The notes under the pieces were generated by a model, which saw only the letters and a list, made by a program, of their open reading frames with translations, did no database searches and had not been told where the DNA came from. From assembly GCF_964340835.1 (NCBI RefSeq), contig NZ_OZ204251.1: a stretch of DNA of 64,000 nucleotides, one strand, 5' to 3'. Below are positions 53,791 through 63,255 of this stretch, one piece after another (position 1 is the stretch's first letter; each line of letters begins with the position of its first letter). Origin of the DNA: Bombilactobacillus bombi (GTDB taxonomy: Bacteria > Bacillota > Bacilli > Lactobacillales > Lactobacillaceae). The position numbers and the translations under genes are program-made.

Positions 53791-55056
53791 ATGATAAATA
53801 ATTTAAAGAATAAATTTCAAAAAATAACACCGATTCTTAATAGAATTGGTCAAAACAAATATTTACAGTCTATAATGGGTGCTATGATGGGGATTTTAGG
53901 GCCTATAATTTTGGGTTCATTTGCTGTTCTAGGGAGTGTATACGCAACAAAATATCATTTAACATCTTTAGTGTGGGTTTGTACTGTTTTAAGCACAGTA
54001 ACAATTGATGGTATAGCTTTATATTTGTCATTTCTTATAGCAAAATATTTGGTTTCTTTTTATTTAAAAGATGATGATGGCACCTATGCAGGGATTATTT
54101 CTTTAATGGGATTTTTAATCCTAACACCTTTAGGAAAAATTAAAACTAAAGAAGGCTTAATATCTGCAATACCAACAACATGGCTATCATCACAAGGGGT
54201 ATTTTCTGCAATTATAATTGGTTTAATCATTGGACGTACATATATTTATATGAAACAGCATGGATGGACTATAAAAATGCCTGAAGGTGTACCACCAATG
54301 GTATCACAATCTTTTGCTAATTTAATTCCAGCTTTAGTTATTGGGATATTTTCTGCCTTAATTAGTCTTTTATTTAAACTAACTAGCTGGGGTAGTTTTC
54401 ATCAAATGATATATTCGATTATCCAAACACCACTTCGTAATATCGGTGGTTCTTTATGGGCGATGATTCTGGTAACTCTATTAATGCAGCTTTTATGGTT
54501 TTTTGGAATTCATGGAACTAATGTTATAAATCCTTTAGTCATTCCTATATGGATGGCCTTAGATTTGGAAAATCTAAAATCTTTTCAAGCAGGTAATGCT
54601 GTACCAAATATTATTGGATATACTTTCTTTCAAATAGTAACATGGAGTGGAACAGCTTTAGGGCTTGTTTTATTAATGTTGTTTATTGCCAAAAGTAAGC
54701 GTTATAAAGAATTGGGAAAAATTGCAATCATTCCTTCTTTATTTGGCATTACGGAACCAATTATCTTTGGAACACCATTAGTATTAAATTTTAATTTTGC
54801 CGTTCCATTTATTACAAATAATGCAATTGCGATTATCATATCTTATTTACTAACAAAATTTAATATTGTTGCTCGTTGTGTAGGAATACAGGCAGTATTT
54901 GGCCTTCCTCTAGGATTTCATGCAGCAGTTGGAGGACATATGTCAATTATTATTTTGCAATTATTTATTCAACTAATATTGTCACCATTATTATGGTATC
55001 CGTGGTTTAAGCATGCTGACAGACTTGCTTATCAAGAAGAGCAGACAAATAAATAG
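53791..55056 (+). CDS. PTS lactose/cellobiose-class EIIC, stand-alone
   Basis: 421 aa EIIC (CelB/LicC type) with about 10 hydrophobic helices, the GIHGTNVINP motif and GITEPIIFGTPLVLNF typical of the class. It has no fused EIIA or EIIB and none lie beside it, so it must borrow soluble EIIA/EIIB from elsewhere. Ribosome site AAAAGGAGG. It is 14 bp ahead of the GH3 gene, so the imported substrate is probably a beta-glucoside or similar disaccharide. Confidence 0.92.
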   Translation: MINNLKNKFQKITPILNRIGQNKYLQSIMGAMMGILGPIILGSFAVLGSVYATKYHLTSLVWVCTVLSTVTIDGIALYLSFLIAKYLVSFYLKDDDGTYAGIISLMGFLILTPLGKIKTKEGLISAIPTTWLSSQGVFSAIIIGLIIGRTYIYMKQHGWTIKMPEGVPPMVSQSFANLIPALVIGIFSALISLLFKLTSWGSFHQMIYSIIQTPLRNIGGSLWAMILVTLLMQLLWFFGIHGTNVINPLVIPIWMALDLENLKSFQAGNAVPNIIGYTFFQIVTWSGTALGLVLLMLFIAKSKRYKELGKIAIIPSLFGITEPIIFGTPLVLNFNFAVPFITNNAIAIIISYLLTKFNIVARCVGIQAVFGLPLGFHAAVGGHMSIIILQLFIQLILSPLLWYPWFKHADRLAYQEEQTNK

Positions 55057-55069
55057 GAGATAATAAGTT

Positions 55070-57289
55070 ATGGAAGAAGTTAAACTTAAGGAGTTATTTA
55101 GTGACCTAACATTAGAAGAAAAAATTGGTCAATTAGTCCAATTATCAGGTGAATTTTTTCAATCAAAAGATATATCTTATGGTCCACAACATAAACTAGG
55201 TATTTCGTCACGTACCACTGAATTAGTGGGATCTATTCTTAATGTAACAGGTGCTAAAGAAACCCAAAAATTACAAAATCAGCAAATGAAATTACAACCA
55301 CATCATATTCCGGTCTTATTTATGTCTGATATAATTTATGGATATAAAACAATTTTCCCTATTCCTTTAGGAATGGGATCCACTTGGAATCCTGATTTAG
55401 TAAAAAAAGCTTTTTCTGTTGCTGCAGAGGAAGCCGCTGTGAGTGGTAATCATGTTGCTTTTGCTCCTATGGTAGATGTAGTTCGAGATGCACGTTGGGG
55501 TCGAGTATTAGAATCTCCAGGAGAAGATACCTATTTGAATTCACAATTAGCACAAGCGATGGTTTATGGATTACAAAATAACCTTTCTAACAAAAAAGGA
55601 CAAATATCTTGTGTTAAGCATTATGCAGCATATGGAGCGGTAGAAAGTGGTAAGGAATATAATGCTGTTGATATGTCGTTAAGTAAATTATTTCAAAATT
55701 ATTTACCACCCTATAAGGCTGCAATTGATGCAGGATGCAAAATGGTTATGACATCTTTAAGTACTTTTAATGGTATTCCAGTTACCGCAGATAAATGGTT
55801 GTTACAAGATATATTAAGAAAACAGTGGAAATTTTCAGGTGTTATTATTAGTGATTATTCATCTGTTTATGAATTGATTAAGCATGGATTTGCTCAAGAT
55901 CAGAAAGATGCTGCTAAAAAAGCTATTAATGCTGGTATTGATATAGATATGAAATCACCGATTTATGCCAATGAGTTACAAGGACTTGTAACTAATGGTA
56001 CTCTTGATATTAAAAAGATTAATGACGCTTGTTGGCGAGTTTTAAAAATGAAAAATTATTTAGGATTATTCGAAAATCCCTACTTTGGTTCAAAAGCGAA
56101 TGATGAAAAACAAATATTGCTAACAAGTGAAAAAAGAGCGCTATCTCGACAAGTTGCAGAAGAAGCAATTGTCCTTCTAAAAAATAAAAACAATTTATTA
56201 CCATTATCAACAACCAAAAAAGTTGCTTTGATAGGTCCTTATGCAGATGAAAAATCTTTAATTGGAATGTGGGCAGTACATGGTGATGTTAATGATTGTA
56301 TTAGCATCAAAGAAGGACTAAAAAAATATTTTGGTAATAATTTAACTTCTGAAAAGGGTACAGATATTATACGTGATAGAGATGAATTGTTAGGATTGGG
56401 ATTTATTAATGAAAATAATATTAGTAACTATATTTCTCCAGTTTCAATTGAAAAAGAAAATCATAAAAAAGCAGTGATGGCTGCAAAAAATGCAGATATC
56501 ATAATTATGGCATTAGGTGAGCATACATTAGAATCTGGAGAAGCAGGTGCAAAACAATTTTTATCGTTACCTGATAATCAATTAAAACTGCTAGATGATC
56601 TTACTCAGTTAAAAAAACCAATAATTGTTATAAATATTAGTGGTAGACCATTAGAATTGCGTCAAGTTGTTGATAAAGTTGATGCAGTGATTCAAGCATG
56701 GTTTCCTGGAACTGAAGGTGGAAATGCTATTGCAAATATAATTGTGGGGAATGTCAATCCTTCTGGAAGATTATCTATTACTTTTCCATATTCAGTTGGA
56801 CAAGAACCTATATATTATTCACATTTAAAAACTGGAAGATCCTTAGATAATTCACAACACGAAGGAAGATTTGTTTCACGTTATATTGATGGTTATAATA
56901 CCCCGCTATTCCCTTTTGGATATGGTCTTTCTTATGGCAAAGTAAAGTACCATGATTTAGTTATTGATAATGATACTATTTCTAAAGATGATAGTATACA
57001 TGCCAGTGTTATAATAACTAACGAAAGCTCTTGGTCACAAAAAGAAACAGTCCAAGTATATTTTCACGATGATACAGCTAGTATAGTACAACCTGTAAAA
57101 AGATTAGTGGCATTTAAAAAGATTAGCTTAAATGCATATCAAAGTAGAAAAATTACTTTTAATATTAATTCTCAAAAATTTAGTTTTTTTAATAATTATG
57201 GTGAACAAAAATTAGAGTCTGGCAAATTTCATTTATATGTGGGACCAGATTCTGAAAACGTTAAGGAAGCTAAATTTACTATTGTATAA
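55070..57289 (+). CDS. GH3 beta-glucosidase-type hydrolase
   Basis: 739 aa, no signal peptide. The GH3 TIM barrel shows LEEKIGQLVQLSGEF, RDARWGRVLESPGED (substrate-binding) and GVIISDYSSV, whose Asp is the nucleophile. An alpha/beta sandwich (KKVALIGPYAD, ALGEHTLESGEAG with the likely acid/base Glu) and a C-terminal fibronectin-III-like domain follow. It is a beta-glucosidase or beta-xylosidase. How a plain glycosidase would handle a PTS-phosphorylated substrate is unclear. Confidence 0.9.
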   Translation: MEEVKLKELFSDLTLEEKIGQLVQLSGEFFQSKDISYGPQHKLGISSRTTELVGSILNVTGAKETQKLQNQQMKLQPHHIPVLFMSDIIYGYKTIFPIPLGMGSTWNPDLVKKAFSVAAEEAAVSGNHVAFAPMVDVVRDARWGRVLESPGEDTYLNSQLAQAMVYGLQNNLSNKKGQISCVKHYAAYGAVESGKEYNAVDMSLSKLFQNYLPPYKAAIDAGCKMVMTSLSTFNGIPVTADKWLLQDILRKQWKFSGVIISDYSSVYELIKHGFAQDQKDAAKKAINAGIDIDMKSPIYANELQGLVTNGTLDIKKINDACWRVLKMKNYLGLFENPYFGSKANDEKQILLTSEKRALSRQVAEEAIVLLKNKNNLLPLSTTKKVALIGPYADEKSLIGMWAVHGDVNDCISIKEGLKKYFGNNLTSEKGTDIIRDRDELLGLGFINENNISNYISPVSIEKENHKKAVMAAKNADIIIMALGEHTLESGEAGAKQFLSLPDNQLKLLDDLTQLKKPIIVINISGRPLELRQVVDKVDAVIQAWFPGTEGGNAIANIIVGNVNPSGRLSITFPYSVGQEPIYYSHLKTGRSLDNSQHEGRFVSRYIDGYNTPLFPFGYGLSYGKVKYHDLVIDNDTISKDDSIHASVIITNESSWSQKETVQVYFHDDTASIVQPVKRLVAFKKISLNAYQSRKITFNINSQKFSFFNNYGEQKLESGKFHLYVGPDSENVKEAKFTIV

Positions 57290-57351
57290 GTTTAAGATAA
57301 TATTTTATAATCAGAATATACCTACTAATTTATAAGTAGTAGTTAAACTAT

Positions 57352-57386
57352 AAGATTCGGAACGACTATGTTTCCGAATCTTTTGT
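57352..57386 (+). terminator. Terminator after GH3
   Basis: AAGATTCGGAA at 57352-57362 pairs with TTCCGAATCTT at 57372-57382, then TT. Confidence 0.88.
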
Positions 57387-57514
57387 GTAAATTACTATAA
57401 CTATAAATTATAGATAACTATGTAATATATGTATTATACATATTAAAATGAACGTTTTATAATATTTAAAAAGCAATTGATTGTTTAAGTAAGTATCATA
57501 AAGGAGAAATAATT

Positions 57515-58255
57515 ATGTCAGTTAAAGATAAAGTAGTCGTCATTACCGGAGCATCTAGCGGTATTGGAGCAGCAACGGCCAAATTGTTAGTAGAACAAGG
57601 CGCTAAAGTAGTTTTGGGTGCTCGGCGAGAGGGAAAACTAGCTGCTGTAGCAGCACAATTGCCAAAAGATCAAGTATACTATCAAGTAACGGACGTTACC
57701 AAATTAGAGGATGTTAAAAGTTTAGTTCAATTAGCTAAAAAACAATTTGGCAAAATTGATGCTCTATACAATAATGCTGGGATTATGCCAACTGCTAATT
57801 TAGATGAATTTCATCATGACGAGTGGCAAAACATGTTACAAATTAATGTGATGGGTGTTTTAAATGGGATTGAAGCTGTTTTACCGCTTATGAAGCAACA
57901 AGGATATGGACATATTTTAGCAACTGATTCTGTTGCTGGACACCTAGTGTATCCTGGATCAGCAGTATATTGTGGAACTAAATTTGCAGTGCGGGCAATT
58001 ATGGAAGGTTTACGTCAAGAACAAAAAGATAATGGCATTCGTTCCACTATTGTTTCGCCAGGAGGAGTAAATACTGAGCTATATAAATCTATTTCAGACC
58101 CACAAGCTGCTCAAGATTTAGTTGAATTGTGGAATGAACCGAATAATTCGCTCAATCCTGAAGACATAGCCCAAGCTGTAGTTTATGCTTTAGGTACACC
58201 GAAACATGTTACTGTGAGTGAAATTTTGATTCGTCCTACAGGACAAGAATTATAA
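57515..58255 (+). CDS. Short-chain dehydrogenase/reductase
   Basis: 246 aa classical SDR. TGASSGIGAAT is the cofactor loop, NNAGIM the core motif, and the catalytic set is Ser in TDSVAGH plus Tyr and Lys in YCGTK. The residue ARRE after the second strand suggests NADP(H). Single gene with ribosome site AAAGGAGA and its own terminator. Substrate unknown. Confidence 0.92.
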   Translation: MSVKDKVVVITGASSGIGAATAKLLVEQGAKVVLGARREGKLAAVAAQLPKDQVYYQVTDVTKLEDVKSLVQLAKKQFGKIDALYNNAGIMPTANLDEFHHDEWQNMLQINVMGVLNGIEAVLPLMKQQGYGHILATDSVAGHLVYPGSAVYCGTKFAVRAIMEGLRQEQKDNGIRSTIVSPGGVNTELYKSISDPQAAQDLVELWNEPNNSLNPEDIAQAVVYALGTPKHVTVSEILIRPTGQEL

Positions 58256-58263
58256 TATATTTA

Positions 58264-58292
58264 AGGCAGGAATAGTTGTTCCTGCTTTTTTT
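58264..58292 (+). terminator. Terminator after SDR
   Basis: GCAGGAA pairs with TTCCTGC around a short loop, followed by seven T. Confidence 0.85.
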
Positions 58293-58345
58293 GTTGTTAT
58301 AATTATAAATATCAAACTGGAAGATGTTTATAAGAGGAATTTTAA

Positions 58346-59167
58346 ATGGCTAATACCTTAGGGCAAACAATCAGAGCAGCACGCAAAAATCAACAGTTAA
58401 CGCAAAAAGCCACAGCTCAAAATATTTGTGCGCAATCAATGTTGTCAGCAATTGAAAATGATAAATATGTCCCTAATGCACAATTATTAATACAATTATG
58501 TCAACGCTTAAATATTAATTTAGAAACGTTGAGTTTATCTAAAGACTATAGTATTAGTCAATATCAGTCATTTAATCAACAACTAGAAGAATTATGTAAC
58601 CAACATCAATACCCAAAATTGCATCAATTTTTAAAATCAGAAGAAACTATAGCAGCAGTACAATCGGCATCCCAAACACAAGCATATTACTACTATTTGG
58701 CAGTAGCACAGTGGCATGAGCAGAGGCCTGTTGCTGCAATTCAAACTCTCAAATTATCATTGGCTCAGTCTTCTAAAAATATCGTTACAACTCTGACTCG
58801 TTTGTCTTGGGCTTCTTTAGGATGGATTTTAGTAAACCAAGGGCAACAGCAAATAGCACAAAAGCTGATTAAAGAATCTTTGCAACATCTTGAATTAGCA
58901 ATATATGAAGAAAATCAAAATATTCTCTTTTATTTGGCCGCTTTAGTCTATCGATATTTGTCTGATTTTTCAACAGCTTTTACATTTTTGGAACAAGGGA
59001 TTGATTTTGCGACTAGGCATAATTCTCACTATTTACTTAGTAATTATTACTATTTGTTAGCACAATTAGCCCATGATTCAGGACAACCAAAAAGGCAACA
59101 TCTTGCTTTACAGCATCAACAGTTTCTTAGTGAATTGTTTGGAGAAAAAATTTATCATAATCTGTAA
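58346..59167 (+). CDS. XRE-family HTH regulator with TPR-like C-terminus (RRNPP type)
   Basis: 273 aa. The N-terminal HTH (TIRAARKNQQLTQKATAQNICAQSM) is followed by about 200 residues of helical repeats typical of Rgg/PlcR-type proteins that bind small peptides. It lies ahead of an SRPBCC-like gene, a dehydrogenase and a short membrane peptide in the same direction. It may regulate them in response to a peptide signal; no signal-peptide gene was identified with confidence. Confidence 0.82.
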   Translation: MANTLGQTIRAARKNQQLTQKATAQNICAQSMLSAIENDKYVPNAQLLIQLCQRLNINLETLSLSKDYSISQYQSFNQQLEELCNQHQYPKLHQFLKSEETIAAVQSASQTQAYYYYLAVAQWHEQRPVAAIQTLKLSLAQSSKNIVTTLTRLSWASLGWILVNQGQQQIAQKLIKESLQHLELAIYEENQNILFYLAALVYRYLSDFSTAFTFLEQGIDFATRHNSHYLLSNYYYLLAQLAHDSGQPKRQHLALQHQQFLSELFGEKIYHNL

Positions 59168-59247
59168 AAAAATATCAGTATTCTGATTTTTGTTTTTCAA
59201 TACTATTAATTTACAATAAAGTCATTCAATAAGGGGAGGCTTTATTA

Positions 59248-59670
59248 ATGAAAGAGCAAAAACTGTTTACTAATACTGTATTAACAGATGCTAAGGCTAT
59301 AAAAATTCGCAAAATTCTTTTGGATCCGCTACAGTTAGGTGATTGGGTGCCGGAAATTAAATCAATTCGTTGGCAAAATAGTGCTTATCAAATAATTCGT
59401 TCTAATTCATCTTTAAATTCCTATGAAGAAATAACTTTAACTTATAAGCAGAATGTAATTATTTATGAAAGTAATAAAGGAAAACTAGTTTATCGTTTAG
59501 CTTTTACACTTAAAGAAATGAATCAACAGACACAAATTAAGGAAGAAGTTTATTTAATAGATTCTGTATATCAACAGTTGCCTTTAGAATTAATTAATCC
59601 AATTTTGCAAAAAGCAATGCAAACTAATTTAGATAATCTGGGACTTTTAGCTCAGGAGCCAAACTTATGA
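59248..59670 (+). CDS. SRPBCC/START-like small protein
   Basis: 140 aa. It opens with a LDPLQLGDWVPEIKSIRW segment, resembling the start of polyketide-cyclase/START-like proteins that bind a hydrophobic ligand, followed by alternating strands and a C-terminal amphipathic helix. Strong GGGGAGG ribosome site. It overlaps the next gene by ATGA, so the two are translated together. The fold assignment is by pattern only. Confidence 0.55.
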   Translation: MKEQKLFTNTVLTDAKAIKIRKILLDPLQLGDWVPEIKSIRWQNSAYQIIRSNSSLNSYEEITLTYKQNVIIYESNKGKLVYRLAFTLKEMNQQTQIKEEVYLIDSVYQQLPLELINPILQKAMQTNLDNLGLLAQEPNL

Positions 59671-60584
59671 AAGCTGTTATTCAATCATCTTTTGAAGGAA
59701 TTACTGCTTTAAAATTAAGGGATATTTTAGAGCCGCATATGTCAGCAATGTCAGTTTTAATAAAAAATCGTTATACTCCAGTAATACCTTGGGATTGGTT
59801 AAGTGAAGAAGGTCAATTGCAAAATTTTAATCCAGTTAAACTGCCTCGAATAATTGGTTACTCTTTTGGTGGTATTGTCGAAAAGGTGGGAGCATTGCGA
59901 AACCAGAAATTATTAGGAAAAAAGGTTTTTGGATTTAATCCGCAAGGTACCCATACTCAATTGATCAATTCACAAATACCACCTCTTTTAATAGAAGTTC
60001 CTACTAAAGTGAGTCTAGAAGATGCAACAACAATTATTGGTGGAGCAGATGCGGCGTTGTTAGCTGTCAAACAAAGTAAAATTAGACCTAACGATATTGT
60101 TTTAGTTACTGGAGCCACAGGTGGTGTGGGTAGTTATCTAATTCAGTTACTCAAGCTTATGAAGACTACGGTTATTGCTTTTACCCGAAAAGAAAACTAC
60201 AGTTTTGCACAGAATTTAGGAGCGGATTATATAATTGATTTTACACAAGATATTAAACACCAGTTACAATTAGTTCCGAAGCCGAACAAAATTATTGATA
60301 CAGCAGGTTCAGTACCATTGTTGGACACGATTAGTCACAACTATGAAAAATTAACAATATTTTCATTATCTCTACCTAAGTATAAGCCGATTAACTCTAT
60401 TCAAACATTTAGTTTTAGCAATAAAAGCATTGGAATAAAAGGATATCAGCAGTTATTGAGTATGTTAGAAAATAAACAAATTTCTGCTAGTATTAATCAA
60501 ATATTACCTTTTCAAGAAGTTATTCAAGCTCAACAAATAGCAAAATTTAGGCCTTCGCAGGGGCGTATTTTATTAGAATATTGA
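59667..60584 (+). CDS. MDR-family (zinc-free alcohol dehydrogenase/quinone reductase-like) oxidoreductase
   Basis: 305 aa medium-chain dehydrogenase. The N-terminal GroES-like part carries IIGYSFGGIVEKVG and the Rossmann part VLVTGATGGVGSYLIQLLK. No zinc-ligand Cys cluster is visible, so it belongs with quinone oxidoreductase-like enzymes using NADPH. Translationally coupled to the SRPBCC-like gene; the ending FRPSQGRILLEY is typical of the family. Confidence 0.88.
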   Translation: MKAVIQSSFEGITALKLRDILEPHMSAMSVLIKNRYTPVIPWDWLSEEGQLQNFNPVKLPRIIGYSFGGIVEKVGALRNQKLLGKKVFGFNPQGTHTQLINSQIPPLLIEVPTKVSLEDATTIIGGADAALLAVKQSKIRPNDIVLVTGATGGVGSYLIQLLKLMKTTVIAFTRKENYSFAQNLGADYIIDFTQDIKHQLQLVPKPNKIIDTAGSVPLLDTISHNYEKLTIFSLSLPKYKPINSIQTFSFSNKSIGIKGYQQLLSMLENKQISASINQILPFQEVIQAQQIAKFRPSQGRILLEY

Positions 60585-60595
60585 GGAGGTAAAAG

Positions 60596-60706
60596 TTGGT
60601 TAATTATATTTTATATTGGTTAATAGGACTTTGGATTTTTCGTGTATTTATAATTATTATAAGTGTCTATATCATCTATCGGTTTATTAAGAAAAATTTC
60701 TGCTAG
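60596..60706 (+). CDS. Small membrane peptide (36 aa)
   Basis: TTG at 60596 follows a perfect AGGAGGT (60584-60590) by 5 bases, immediately after the dehydrogenase stop. It encodes 36 residues: a short Trp/Tyr-rich start, one strongly hydrophobic helix (RVFIIIISVYIIYRF) and a basic end (KKN). This is a single-span membrane peptide with positive charge at its C-terminal end. No homologue is recognised. The hairpin at 60724 ends the unit. Confidence 0.5.
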   Translation: MVNYILYWLIGLWIFRVFIIIISVYIIYRFIKKNFC

Positions 60707-60723
60707 CATTAATTTGCAAAAAT

Positions 60724-60743
60724 GGGGACTATGTCTCCTTTTT
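60724..60743 (+). terminator. Terminator after small peptide
   Basis: GGGGAC pairs with GTCTCC (one G-U) around TAT, followed by TTTTT. Confidence 0.7.
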
Positions 60744-61104
60744 ATATATAATAACTAAAAATTTTAGTAAGCGATTAGTTTCATCTCTTAAAATAACAGT
60801 ATTTTAATATATAATTAAAAACTCATATAACGCCAACTAATTATGAAGTAGAATAGAATAATTGAATATTAATTCTAATTATTTGGATTATTTTATTATA
60901 GATTAATTTTTCTATATGATTCAATTTTTTAAAACTAAGTAAGGTAGTTATTATACTTGGTAGCTAACACTAATAATTATTTCTTAGTTAGAGTAATCAA
61001 ATTTGCATTTGTATAAGATTTTTCTAATTTACATTAAAAAACTTTGCTTTATGTCTCTAAATCATGTAAAATCTGGAATATCTTATTCTGAGGAGGACAA
61101 GTTT
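60744..61104. other. Intergenic stretch before permease
   Basis: About 360 bp, very AT-rich. An open frame runs into the permease from 61003 but has no ribosome site. No riboswitch or T-box pattern was recognised. Confidence 0.5.
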
Positions 61105-62496
61105 ATGGAAAAACAAGAATTAAATAAATCCTTGTCTTCTCACCAAATGCAAATGATTGCCTTGGGTGGGACGATTGGTGTCGGCTTATTCATGGGTTCT
61201 GCGTCGACTATCAAGTGGACCGGCCCATCAGTTTTACTGGCATATGCGCTGGCCGGGGGAATCTTATATTTAGTGATGCGGGCTTTAGGTGAGATGCTTT
61301 ATATACATCCCATTACTGGTTCTTTCGCAGATTTTGCTTCTGAATATGTACATCCAGCTGCTGGTTTTGTTACGGCTTGGAGCAACGTTCTTCAATGGGC
61401 GCTTGTAGGAATTAGTGAAGTAATAGCAGTAGGACAATATTTACAATTTTGGTGGCCCCATTTTCCAGCATGGATTGCGGGTGTAGTGGTAGTAATTACT
61501 TTATGTTTGGCTAACTTGGCTTCTGTTAAGGCTTACGGTGATTTAGAATCATGGTTTGCCATTATTAAAGTAGTTACTATTATTTTGATGATAATCTTGG
61601 GTTTATTAGTAATTGTTTTTGGAGTTGGTAACCATGGTCATCCCGTAGGTATTAGTAATTTGTGGACACATGGTGGCTTTTTCACTGGTGGATTTAAGGG
61701 ATTTATGTTTTCTTTGTCAATTGTCGCAGCTTCTTATCAAGGAATTGAAGTTGTTGGTATTACAGCAGGTGAAGCAGATAATGCGCAAGAGAGCATTGTG
61801 AAGTCAATTAAATCGTTAGTTTTTCGTATTTTAATTTTTTATATCGGTGCTATCTTTGTCATTGTTGCTATTTATCCTTGGAATCAATTAGGCAGCATTG
61901 GTTCACCTTTTGTTAAAACATTTGCGAAAGTTGGAATTACTTTTGCAGCTGAGATTATTAATTTTGTAGTTTTAACAGCGGCTTTATCTGGTTGCAATTC
62001 CGGGATTTTTAGTGCTAGCCGAATGTTATACACACTGGCTCAAAATGGCGATATACCAAAAATTTTCACGAAAGTATCGAAACGTAAAGTTCCTTACTGG
62101 CCAGTAATTGCCATTTCAGGCGGAATTTTATTAGGTACAATTTTAAATTATGTTTTGCCTTTGTTTACCCATTCAGCAGCTAATATTTTTGTATTGGTAT
62201 ATAGCTCAAGTGTCTTACCTGGAATGGTACCTTGGTTTGTGATTTTAATTAGCCATTTACGCTTTCGAAAATTACATGCAGATGAATTAGTGAATCATCC
62301 CTTTAAAATGCCTGGCGCACCTTGGACTAATTGGATAGCTTTAATTGGTTTAACAATAATTTTGTTCTTCATGTTTATTAATCCAGAAACACGAGCTTCA
62401 ATCATTGTGGGTGTGATATTTGAAGTGCTTTTGATTGTTTATTATTTCGTCTTTCAACCTGCTAGTTTGAAAGCTTCAAAAAGCAAAGCCAATTGA
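61105..62496 (+). CDS. Amino acid permease (APC family)
   Basis: 463 aa with 12 hydrophobic helices. The N-terminal signature MQMIALGGTIGVGLFMGSA and the later GEADNAQESIVKSI loop are those of the AAT branch of the APC superfamily. ATG at 61105 follows AGGAGGA by 7 bases. Upstream in-frame ATGs (61003, 61051) would add a hydrophobic extension not seen in the family. It imports an amino acid by proton symport; specificity not predictable. Confidence 0.92.
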   Translation: MEKQELNKSLSSHQMQMIALGGTIGVGLFMGSASTIKWTGPSVLLAYALAGGILYLVMRALGEMLYIHPITGSFADFASEYVHPAAGFVTAWSNVLQWALVGISEVIAVGQYLQFWWPHFPAWIAGVVVVITLCLANLASVKAYGDLESWFAIIKVVTIILMIILGLLVIVFGVGNHGHPVGISNLWTHGGFFTGGFKGFMFSLSIVAASYQGIEVVGITAGEADNAQESIVKSIKSLVFRILIFYIGAIFVIVAIYPWNQLGSIGSPFVKTFAKVGITFAAEIINFVVLTAALSGCNSGIFSASRMLYTLAQNGDIPKIFTKVSKRKVPYWPVIAISGGILLGTILNYVLPLFTHSAANIFVLVYSSSVLPGMVPWFVILISHLRFRKLHADELVNHPFKMPGAPWTNWIALIGLTIILFFMFINPETRASIIVGVIFEVLLIVYYFVFQPASLKASKSKAN

Positions 62497-62528
62497 TTAT
62501 TTAGTTAAATATTAAGTATTAATTAATC

Positions 62529-62560
62529 AGGATTGAGTAACTTCTTCTCAATCCTTTTTA
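62529..62560 (+). terminator. Terminator after amino acid permease
   Basis: AGGATTGAG at 62529-62537 pairs with CTCAATCCT at 62547-62555, then TTTTT. Confidence 0.9.
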
Positions 62561-62647
62561 CATAGTAAAGAGTTATTCAAGTGATAAATACAAAGAAAAG
62601 CAATTAAAATGAGAGTGCTTACTTGTACTTCTAGTGAAAACATAATA

Positions 62648-63205
62648 TTATAAAGCTTGTTTGATAGCTGGGACAAGTAAGCGCTCCAATAAATCATAAC
62701 CACTCTCATTAAAATGTAAGCCATCAGCTTGTAGATATTGTTCAGGTTGCTTTTGTGCTTGCATCGCATCAAGTAAATTAACAAAGGGCAGATGATAGCT
62801 CTTAGCCATTTGCTCCGCAGCCAAGGCAAATTGTAATTGTCGAGGCCAACTGCGTTCGGGATGTTTATGATAATCAACATAAGGTGGTGACACTAAGACA
62901 ACTTTTTGCGGTCCAATTTCTGTAATCATATGAGACAAGTTATTTGTGAAATAGCCTGGTTTCATTTCATTAGTAGTTAAAATGTCATTGGCACCAAAGA
63001 ATAAGACCACAATATCTGGTTGTAAATTCACAACATCACGTTGAAAATGGGTCAACGCATCGCTAGTCTTATGTCCAGGAATCGAACAATTGATGATTTG
63101 AGCATCCGCAAATGCATTTTGAATCCGATTCGTAAAACAATCAGTTACACGTTCATGATGTACGCCACCTAAAATGGCATCTCCAAAAAGAACTATTTTT
63201 TTCAT
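62648..63205 (-). CDS. SGNH/GDSL-hydrolase-fold protein with altered nucleophile
   Basis: 185 aa of the SGNH fold. Block I reads VLFGDAILGG, where the catalytic Ser of GDS is Ala; block II has the oxyanion Gly (CSIPGHKTSD), block III FFGANDI with the Asn, and block V DGLHFNESGY with Asp and His. So three of four blocks are intact but the nucleophile is missing. It may be a binding protein or a decayed enzyme; a sequencing error is the main alternative. Ribosome site AAAAGGAG. It is divergent from coaA. Confidence 0.82.
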   Translation of the reverse strand: MKKIVLFGDAILGGVHHERVTDCFTNRIQNAFADAQIINCSIPGHKTSDALTHFQRDVVNLQPDIVVLFFGANDILTTNEMKPGYFTNNLSHMITEIGPQKVVLVSPPYVDYHKHPERSWPRQLQFALAAEQMAKSYHLPFVNLLDAMQAQKQPEQYLQADGLHFNESGYDLLERLLVPAIKQAL

Positions 63206-63255
63206 AGATTGACTCCTTTTTAACTATATTATCATATCATTTGTGAGGAATAATT

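Noticed and set aside
61003..61104. N-terminal extension of the amino acid permease
   Set aside because: No ribosome site at 61003 or 61051, while AGGAGGA lies 7 bases before ATG 61105, which matches the family start.
62548..62880. 110-codon minus-strand frame overlapping the SGNH gene
   Set aside because: It is in another frame of the real SGNH gene and shows no domain or ribosome site.
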